Positions 56,475-64,000 of a stretch of DNA of 64,000 nucleotides are shown here, piece after piece. The stretch's first letter is position 1. Each line of letters opens with the position of its first letter. Source of the stretch: Quercus robur (taxonomy: Eukaryota; Streptophyta; Magnoliopsida; Fagales; Fagaceae); assembly GCF_932294415.1 (NCBI RefSeq), contig NC_065542.1, positions 44,047,942 to 44,111,941 of the forward strand, written 5' to 3'. The notes below the pieces were generated by a model, which saw nothing but the letters and a program-made list of their open reading frames with translations, made no database searches and was not told the DNA's origin. Both the position numbers and the translations under genes were made by a program.

Positions 56475-57815
56475 TCAGCCAAATTTGTCGCACATCCACC
56501 TAGATGGATTGTTGTCCCACGTCTCCTGCAGGGTTATGTTGATATAAAAAATATACACTCATAGTGAATATTGTTTAAGGGCTGGTCTTGTTGTAACTTA
56601 TGTATATTTGTCGTTCTTGTATTTATGTGTTTAGATAGGCTTGCCAAGCCCTCCAATTTAAGCAAAGGAGCGCGATAGGAATATCAATGTTAAGTTAAAT
56701 TTTGAGTTTTTTATAAATATAGTACGGAAAATATGTTTAATCAATGTATTGCATTTTTGAATATTAAAAGCGTATTTTCTTCTAAGTATTTGAATTTTGA
56801 ACATTAAAGATTCTTTGTGCTTATAATTTTCGCACTATGAATCTTATATATATTAAACTAGAATTCGTTTTTAGAAATTAGGAGCTAGAAGGCCTAGCAT
56901 CACAAGTTCTGTCAACATACAGACCGAAACTGTCTCGATTTTAAAGCAACAAAATATCATAGGGGGATGATAAAAAACCACAAAATCCTGTTGCAAATTC
57001 ACTCCCCTCCTAACTAGAGCAGCATCACTTGCAATCTTCAACAAGAGTAGAGATCTCACCACCAGTTTCAGTTGTGTTAGAGATCAATGAAACCACTACT
57101 TTTGCATCTAACTCAACTTCAACAAATTGCAAACATAAATGTAACATAAGAAGATCCGTGTGTATGAGTGGTGCAGCTGAAAGGAGTTCTATTGGCTAAA
57201 CAATTACAATGAGCATGAAGAAGAACAAAGATCTTTTTAATTACACTTCCGTTACAAATTTGCTTGATTGACATCTCTCAATTTTGCTCAACCTCATCCT
57301 TAATTACATTTGAATCTTGTTGAGTTGAGTCTCCTCCATAAATATGCTAATTCAAAATGAAGAAGTTAGTTATAGCAGGGCGATTTGATGAGTCAGTGCG
57401 ACATAGTGGTTCGTGGCTGCGGCTTGGGGTCGAGGTTTGATATGAGCTGGGTTGGTGGTTTGTTGCTATGTGTGTTGAAAATAGATTGGTTCAGTGGAAA
57501 TAGTGTAAAATAGAAAATAACATGTAGGATGTGTTTTGAAAGTGAGCAATTAAAGTGTCATTTGGATACCGCTTATTTAGCTTTTTTGTTAAGAGTATTA
57601 TAGATAAAAGGTAAAAGCAAAATAAAACAAGTTGATTTTTTTATTTTTTATTTTTGTTGTTGTTGTTGTTATTGCTAAAAGTATTATAAACAAAAATTTA
57701 AAAGAGATAATAAAGATATATTAAGCAAGAAACAAAAATATTATCGTTCGATGACATCATTGGCTTGGGACCTGAACAAAAATGCAAAAAAAAAAAAAAA
57801 AAAAAAAAAGAGCTA
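56475..57815. other. Vps62-like 3' UTR and intergenic region
   Basis: The 3' UTR probably ends by about 56640. Beyond it the AT-rich sequence shows no coding potential that I recognise; a poly(A) run of about 25 is at 57785-57809. Confidence 0.5.
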
Positions 57816-57816
57816 A

Positions 57817-58186
57817 GAGCGTCTCCAATAAAAGTGCTAAAACCAAAATCATAGGCAAAGTAGAGAGTGAAGCCTTAAAAACTAGGTCTAGCAGTATCTG
57901 CAAATTAGGAAAATTGTTTTTGTTCATCTACAATCACTCTTTATCTGGAGGTTACTATAGATGAGTAAACAAATTTTTTGGCTTAAAAATTCGTAAAGAT
58001 GAACTAAAAAACTAATATTTTCTCTTTCCTCTCTCCACTTCTTTCTATCTTTTATCAATATAGTTGATGGGAATGATAGAGAGTTTGTTAGAAAGTAAAT
58101 TTATAAAAAGTATGTAGAAAAAAGGCAAAAATAATTGTTTACTCTCCAAATAATACCAAAATATAGTTAAACTGTTGGAGATGCTC
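57817..58186. mobile_element. Tourist-like MITE (PIF/Harbinger type), 370 bp
   Basis: Termini GAGCGTCTCCAATAAAAGT and (reverse complement of the right end) GAGCATCTCCAACAGTTTA form an imperfect inverted repeat, flanked by TAA on both sides. A 3-bp TAA duplication fits PIF/Harbinger MITEs. Confidence 0.65.
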
Positions 58187-58597
58187 TAAACAAGGGTAGG
58201 CTTAAATCAAAGAACAAAAAAAAAAAAAAAAAAATAGTGATGTGGGCTCTGCAAATAGTACGCAAAATAAGCTAAACGTTGGCTGGAGAAGTGGAATCCA
58301 AATGCATGTAAAAGTGAAAAAAGTGACTTGTTGTTGGCTAAAATAGAGAAATTATTCCCTTCATCATGCATTTGACAATTAAATTGTAACCATCCCACTT
58401 CATCAATAGTCACTTCATCAAAAGTCTCATGCCAATGCCAATGCAACCAAATCACATCATCTTTTGTTTCTCAAAAAAAGAAAAAAAAATCACATGACCT
58501 TTTTAAATACTAAAAAAAGTACTGAATGCATAAGACAAAACATAATATAGATAAATAAAAGACAATGGACTAACAATCCTTGTTTTCTTGAATTTAA

Positions 58598-58761
58598 GGG
58601 GCTGTTTCGTAAGGTGTTTTGAGCAACAGTTTTTAGTATTTAAATAACATTACACATATTTTCACACTTTTTCACCCACACATATTTTCACATTTTTTTA
58701 CTCACATGTATTTCCAAAAAATACAAACAACGTTACTAGAATAATATTACCAGACGGCTCC
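58598..58761. mobile_element. Tourist-like MITE, 164 bp
   Basis: The left end GGGGCTGTTTCGTAAGGT and the right end (reverse complement GGAGCCGTCTGGTAATATT) are imperfect inverted repeats with TAA on both flanks. Confidence 0.65.
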
Positions 58762-58872
58762 TAAATTCTCAAGCATCACATAGGTAGGATAGACTTAAAT
58801 TTTTATTTATTTATTTATTATATTCGAACTAATTAAGCAAGCATTATTTCTTAAAAAAAAAAAATTATAACA

Positions 58873-59029
58873 TCACACATAATTTACATAGCTAGTGAGA
58901 CATACTAACATCACACATAATTCAGTGTCAGATTCTAAGATGATATTCCTATAGCCCAATTTCCATACCATGGTTAGCCCACGTCGAATAGCCCATAATT
59001 CTATTGAATTATATTTGTTATTAAGTCTA
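58873..59029 (-). pseudogene. RNase H-like (RVT_3) fragment
   Basis: The minus strand reads NNKYNSIELWAIRRGLTMVW then KLGYRNIILESDTELCVMLV, matching the plant LINE-associated RNase H motif (xxELWALRxGL...GxxxxxxExD). It is truncated at the TRIM boundary (59030). Confidence 0.7.
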
Positions 59030-59478
59030 TGTAACGACCTAAGGAAAAGCGCTAGCCACATCTGCGCTATACCTCAAAAGGACTAGTCACCATAGAGGCT
59101 CCTTATAGTTGTTAATAAAGCCCAGTTCAACCCAGTAAATACCCGATGTGAGACTCATCACACACCCACACACATCACACAATCAATCAAATTGGGGTAT
59201 CACAATCTCCCTCACTTAAATCCCTAACGTCCTCGTTAGGGCCCACTTTGTAGGGTAGTGTCTCCGAGTCCACACGGGATTACTGGGCCGGCTCTGATAC
59301 CATATGTAACAACCCAAGAAAAGCGCTAGCCACATCTGCGCTATACCTCAAAATGACTAGTCACAATAGAGGCTCCTTATAGTTGTTAATAAAGCCCAGT
59401 TCAACCCAGTAAATACCCGATGTGGGACTCATCACACACCCACACACATCACACAATCAATCAAATTGGGGTATCACA
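59030..59478 (-). mobile_element. TRIM (terminal-repeat retrotransposon in miniature)
   Basis: Two direct repeats of about 175 bp (59030-59204 and 59305-59478), about 96% identical, begin TGTAAC and end TATCACA. The 100-bp internal part ends GGCTCTGATACCA (59291-59303), the reverse complement of TGGTATCAGAGCC, the tRNA-iMet primer site, two bases from the LTR. So the element is on the minus strand. A purine-rich AAGTGAGGGAGAT abuts the other LTR. There is no coding capacity. No 5S rRNA-like segment was seen, so it is not Cassandra. No clear target duplication (GTCTA against ATCTC). Confidence 0.85.
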
Positions 59479-60029
59479 ATCTCCGTGGATTGATAATTCT
59501 ATGGTTTTTATTTATTTATTTATTTATTTTTTTTTGAGGAAACCCTATGATTCAATTCCCTTATGGCGTAAACTTTAAAGTTAAACTTTGATGTAAACCT
59601 ATTGTGATTGGAGACCATGGTGCAAAGACGAGGATCTTTCATCAAGGTATATATATAGAATGTTGTAGACTCATACAGTCATGCTAACAAGTACAAGTAC
59701 TTGACCATTAAGTCCATCAGAATCGAGTTACACAAACACAACCAATTCTTCAGATTGCCTAAATAAGAAGATCACAATCAAATTTAGAGAAGCTAATAAT
59801 AAAACAAGAAAAGTTAGAATAAAAAAAAAAAAAATTAAACAATGCTCAACACTGCTCACGCAAATTCCTCACCACTTAGTTTTTATTACTTGATTTATGA
59901 CTGTAGGCAAAACACATGATGGTCATGCAGAAAGATCGCATGATTATAATTTTAACAAGAGGCCAACGTTACGAAATTATTGCAAAATCCGAAATCCTAG
60001 AAACTACAGAATCCTTAAACACAGAGTTA

Positions 60030-60240
60030 ATCCATCTCTTTAAGAGTCCATAATTCAGCTTCAAAACTAGTAGCAAAAATCAATTTCCCTTGAGAAATTA
60101 TCCTCTTAAGCACTCCTCTTGTTGAATCCTATTGAGGCCCCCACTACCTGCTCTTCCTGAGTTATCAATAGCCGAGCCATTTGAATTGAACTTAAACCAT
60201 CACATGCTTGGGTTTTCCCGCCTGACCTGTTTAACTACCA
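60030..60240 (-). pseudogene. RNase H-like (RVT_3) fragment with frameshift
   Basis: The minus strand reads WFKFNSNGSAIDNSGRAGSG then, after a frameshift, RIISQGKLIFATSFEAELWT. This is the N-terminal half of an RVT_3 RNase H (DGS...NxGxAGxGG...EAELWxL). Confidence 0.7.
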
Positions 60241-60349
60241 CACCTTGATCATGTTTTGTTTAGGATTAGATTATACTTGCTGAAATACTCTTTTGTTTCT
60301 TTGTAGCCAAAGCAGCCAGACACCAAAATAGAAAAAAGTTGTACCGAGT

Positions 60350-61183
60350 CAGGGCTGCCCAAGCGTTTTGGAGGCCTAAGACGAAATCTTCAAATGGGGC
60401 CTTTATGTTATCACTTGAATGATATTTAACTAGCATTTTATATAATAATTTTTTTTAAATCTATTCTCTTTACTTTTTAATTTGTTTTTTTTTTTTTTGA
60501 GAAAATGCTAAAGTTATAACAAATTTAACTACAAATCAGTGTTGTAATAAATGTGATCAATGACATGACTTGAAGCTTACAAAAATACTAGAAATATTAT
60601 AAAATTTACAACATGAGAATTACAAAAATATATTACCAATCACAAATATTCATTCAAAAATGTATTCAACAGTTTGTTGAAATCCATCTATCATATTCAT
60701 TGTCACATCAAATTATAAAAGTTATGGTGACCACCACGCACCTTTGGTTCAGTAATCACTTCACAAATATAAGTTCTTGTGAGGTATGGGGGCAATGACC
60801 GAGATTTAAGTTTCTAGAAGAGAGTTTTGCACACATATACACTTAGATTAGATTATAGTAGAATTTTTATTTTGTATACAAATAAGTAAATAAATAAAAG
60901 CTATGTAGTAAAATTTATAGTATTTTTAATATTTTCCTATTTGAATTACTTGTGGTTAGTAACACGTCTATTTGTAAGATCTATTTATTTAAATTTGTCT
61001 TATCTCTATTTCTAACATTATTTAATTCTTTGAACTTTCTTAATAATGAAAAAAAAAGGTAAACTAAAATGCTTTAATATCTCCCAAAAATATTTATATA
61101 TAAAAAATAAAAAAAATTTGCCCCCACATTTGGGGCCTTCACTAGTAAGGGGGCCCCAGGGCCTAAGCCTAGGGCCGGCCCTG
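60350..61183. mobile_element. Non-autonomous hAT-like element, 834 bp
   Basis: It begins CAGGGCTGCCCAAG and ends CTAGGGCCGGCCCTG (reverse complement CAGGGCCGGCCCTAG). The flanks TACCGAGT (60342-60349) and TACCAAGT (61184-61191) match at 7 of 8 positions, as for an 8-bp hAT duplication. No transposase is present. Inside, about 60737-60870 (CTTCACAAATATAAGTTCTTGTGAGG...) resembles a SINE-like repeat also seen near 29925. Confidence 0.75.
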
Positions 61184-61608
61184 TACCAAGTAATACATCA
61201 CAAGCATTACTCTGTAACCGTACCTCTAAGCTGGAGGAAAAGAAGGTGAAAACCCAGACCCAAGCCAAAATTCCTTTGCAGTCTGAAAATCCCTAAGGCA
61301 CAGGCATAATGATCTCTAGTTCTAGACAGAAATCACAGGAAGTATCTCCATGCAACCCTCTCCCAGCCAAGACTGATTTGACAGGATGACTGAGATGAAT
61401 AACATTTCCACTTGAATGTCTGAATCTTTGGCAAAGTGTGAAGCTTACAAATCCACTTTCCACTAAAAAAATGATTAGCACAAATCAATCCGGCCAGTAG
61501 ATAAGCAATGGGGATTCCGTTAAACAAAACGACCAATAGAGCTACAGATCCAGGATAATTTGTCTATACAAAGGAAGCTTTTCCAGCGGTTCTAAATATT
61601 TTTTTTTT

Positions 61609-61892
61609 GGGTAAATTGCAAGGTATAGTTCTAAAGTTTGAGTTTGTTTGAATTTTACCTTTTAAAATTTGAAAAATTGAATTTTACACCCTGAAGTTTC
61701 CCTACGTTAGTAAAAACAGCTCCTTCATTAGTGGACTCGCTTATGTGGCCGTCAAATGCGTCTTATGTGTAGTTTTTTTTGCCATGTAGGCCAGCCCACT
61801 AATGAAGGGGTTGCTTTTGCTAATAGAGGTAAATTTTAAGGTATAAAATTCGAGCAATCCTAAACTTTAGGAGTTTACTTTGCAATTTACCC
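61609..61892. mobile_element. MITE with ~30-bp terminal inverted repeats (MULE-like)
   Basis: GGGTAAATTGCAAGGTATAG at the left pairs with the right end, whose reverse complement is GGGTAAATTGCAAAGTAAAC. The inner arms (AGTTTGAG / AAACTTTAGGA; TCCTTCATTAGTGG / CCACTAATGAAGG) extend the fold-back. Target duplication is unclear because of the T-run at the left. Confidence 0.65.
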
Positions 61893-62417
61893 TTATTTAG
61901 ATTTATGACTTTGCCTCCGTGTATGGACTCTAATTTACCGACAAGTCCTACTACATGTTATATCATTCATTCAATTTTTTTTAAGGAATATTTCGACAAA
62001 TCAATGTTTGAATTACATAGTTTTGCTATACTTTGCATACTTACAAATATCAAGATGATCGGAGATCAACAACTATTTTATCATAAAAATAAATTTCACG
62101 TATTTTTAATTTTAATATATACAAAGCATGAGTTAATGAATTAGATAATAAAAAATATCCAATTAACAGGAAATTGATGAGGTGAGATTTAAGTTACACT
62201 CAGTGTAGTTTTTTGCATTACATTCACACCATATCTTTACCTCCTTTTTGCATAGTTTCCAACTAAGTGAAATTATAGGAGTTGTCTTTATTCTAATGAC
62301 TTTTCAATTCAAAACAGAAAATTCTAGAATGTGGAAGACACAAATGTTATGGAACAATAATAGACACAAACAGTTATGGAAAAGCAAGAGACACATTTTG
62401 GTTTGCTATTTCCAATA

Positions 62418-62799
62418 GTATGGAGTTTCTAAAAATCTCTTTACTCTCACTAGTTATTGCCTTGTATACTGATAAGAGTAGGTCATTTTCTTCAGTATGA
62501 AACAGTTAAAAAAAAAAGAGCAATTGAGTGCTCAAGATAACTTTTGAGTGAAAAAGAGATGGAGCTTCTTTTTAAACCATTCCTTTAGTTTGAAAGTTTT
62601 ATTTTTGCCATTCTGTGAGGTTGATGATATTTAATTCTAAAAGTTCCCTAAGATGATTGTGCTCTGTTTGAGAGAATAACTGCTCAAAGAGCGAGGGGAC
62701 CAATCAAACTTCAAGAGTTTCTTCTTTGCTTTGAGATAAGTCTTCTTTCTTTTGTTTTCCCTTTTTTTGTTTGTGTTTTTGTGTGTTTTTTTTTAAATA

Positions 62800-62846
<47 letters not shown>

Positions 62847-63110
62847 CTAACCAATGTCAGATATGTAAGTATAAATGTGTGTTTTACAATATGTTGTTGA
62901 ATAGATTCATTATCATAAACAAATAGTAGGTATGAAAGCTTCTAAAAATTTCTTTACTCTCACTAGTTGCCTTGTCTATTGATAAGAGTCCGTAGTATGA
63001 AACACTCAAAATAGAAAGCAATCAAGTGCTCAAGAAAGCTTTCGAGTGAAAAAGAGATGGAGCTTCTTGTTAAGCCATTCCTTTAGTTTGAAAGTTTAAT
63101 TTTGTTTAAT
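62418..63110. repeat. Direct repeat, two ~185-bp copies
   Basis: About 62418-62605 and 62937-63105 share TTCTAAAAATCTCTTTACTC, CAAGTGCTCAAGA, GTGAAAAAGAGATGGAGCTT and CCATTCCTTTAGTTTGAAAG with scattered changes. The spacer holds a (TA)n run at about 62808-62840. This could be LTR-like or a simple duplication. Confidence 0.7.
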
Positions 63111-63463
63111 TTTTTTTTCATCCAAGTTCTATTGCATGCTTCAGTTTCCCTTTGCAATAGTGGCAGTTTTAGGAATTTTGTTTAGGGGGTCGGTCATTAA
63201 AAGACTTAAATGAAAAAAAAATTTAATAAAAAGAGAACTTGAATATATCAAGTTATTGAAACAAAAAAAAAAAAAAAAATTTGAAGTTTTACAATTTCCT
63301 TCTACAAGTTTTCAAATTTTGAATTGTTATATGATAGTTCATTATGAGTATTTAATGCCATATTGTTGGTAGCTATGACCATTTTAGTTTGTCTAACATT
63401 TTTATCTTTATGCAGTTGTTATTATCTATTTGTCTTTGTTTCTATAACAATATTTTAAACTAA

Positions 63464-64000
63464 ATGAATGAACTCAACAAAGGGCTCAGGCATCTGGTAC
63501 GTCGTTGGTGTCCTTCCCTTCATACTTTTTTCTTTTCTACTGGTGAATTGACAATCACCTTGGAGGATGTGGTTAATAACTTCCTCCTCCCGGTGTTTGG
63601 TGAAGAAAATCCCTTTGATATTGATCTTTCTGGTGAGGATCTCGTGGTAGAAGAGAAATTATTTGGTCATTTTGGTGGTCGCTCCGCCTCTCCTGGTGGT
63701 AAGCCGGCTAGGATGGGGAGATGGGTGATGACCCTCTCTCGTGAAAAGGATAAGGAAGTGAGGTGGGCCGGTTTCCTGGCCTTTTGGCTTAGTAAATTTT
63801 TGTTTAGTGAGTTCCCTAGGTATGGAGTTAAGTCTTCGTTTTTTCCGTTGGCAATCAAGTTGGCTCGAGGTACCCAATATCCTTTGGCCCCTCTGTTTTT
63901 GGGTCATGTTTATTCTCAACTGCACCAGCTTCATGGAGATGAGGCTGAGGGTGACTCTTGCTATGTGATCACTTCATCTCTTCACTGTGCCATTCTTCAG
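63464..64000 (+). CDS. Plant mobile domain (PMD) protein, 3' partial (runs off window)
   Basis: ATG 63464 opens a frame that stays open for 179 codons to the window edge. VRRWCPSLHTFFFSTGELTI, TLEDVVNNFLLPVFG and later GFLAFWLSKFLFSEFPRYGV and LAIKLARGTQYPLAPLFLGH match the plant mobile domain (aminotransferase-like PMD, as in MAIN/MAIL1), which begins with W.P.THTF....GE.TITLEDV. PMD proteins occur both as host genes and inside transposons (MULE and gypsy). An upstream exon is possible. Which it is cannot be decided without the rest. Confidence 0.75.
   Translation, partial: MNELNKGLRHLVRRWCPSLHTFFFSTGELTITLEDVVNNFLLPVFGEENPFDIDLSGEDLVVEEKLFGHFGGRSASPGGKPARMGRWVMTLSREKDKEVRWAGFLAFWLSKFLFSEFPRYGVKSSFFPLAIKLARGTQYPLAPLFLGHVYSQLHQLHGDEAEGDSCYVITSSLHCAILQ

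Noticed and set aside
59030..59478. Cassandra-type TRIM with 5S rRNA promoter
   Set aside because: I looked for 5S rRNA internal control sequences in the 175-bp LTRs and saw none.
63659..63934. Minus-strand frames at the right edge
   Set aside because: They are antisense shadows of the plant mobile domain frame on the plus strand.
1..64000. CRISPR arrays, rRNA genes or bacterial-type operons
   Set aside because: None is present. The regularly spaced repeat at 35770-36170 has no distinct spacers and is a tandem array in a retrotransposon.

Overview
This is nuclear DNA from a higher plant. The genes are intron-rich with GT-AG junctions. Their products match angiosperm families: PRP39, a G3BP-like NTF2/RRM protein, a TPR protein and a Vps62/DUF946 protein. 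The repeats are plant types: Tat-clade Ty3/gypsy elements with antisense genes, L1-like LINEs, tRNA-derived SINEs, a TRIM, hAT and Tourist-like elements. A woody eudicot is likely; a Fagales-like species is only an impression.

Layout. Positions 1-1531 hold the 3' end of a LINE. 2433-13229 (+) is a PRP39 splicing-factor gene whose N-terminal exon lies outside or was not seen; its introns carry SINEs and a LINE scrap. 13230-15084 is intergenic. 15423-25521 (+) is a nine-exon G3BP-like gene with a 5.3-kb second intron holding antisense LINE fragments. 26868-28503 (-) is a three-exon TPR gene, convergent with the previous one. 28504-31008 is its promoter plus repeats.

From 31009 to 56474 lies a rearranged locus around a Vps62/DUF946 gene (coding exons 53255-53360 and 54868-56474). 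About 2.8 kb covering the promoter, exon 1 and part of intron 1 has been tandemly duplicated. The upstream unit was later enlarged. A young, coding-intact 10.55-kb Tat element (Tat-A, 31765-42317, minus strand, 5-bp target duplication) sits in it, and the matching empty site survives in the downstream unit. An older, decayed Tat element (Tat-B, 44148-50434, plus strand) lies between two exon-1 copies. Four exon-1 copies are visible in all. One intact copy (50463-50568) begins 28 bp after the 3' LTR of Tat-B, in the same orientation, so the LTR could act as an alternative promoter for the gene.

Tat-A has gag-protease and RT-RNaseH-integrase in one frame, split by a UAG whose 3' context fits the leaky-stop consensus CARYYA. 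Both Tat elements carry a spliced antisense gene of the 'putative gypsy type transposon' family with its own TATA box near the polypurine tract.

56475-63463 holds no clear host gene. It contains Tourist-like MITEs, a TRIM with a tRNA-Met primer site, RNase H fragments, an 834-bp hAT-like element, a MULE-like MITE and a direct repeat. At the right edge (63464-64000+) an open frame encodes the start of a plant mobile domain protein and runs off the window.
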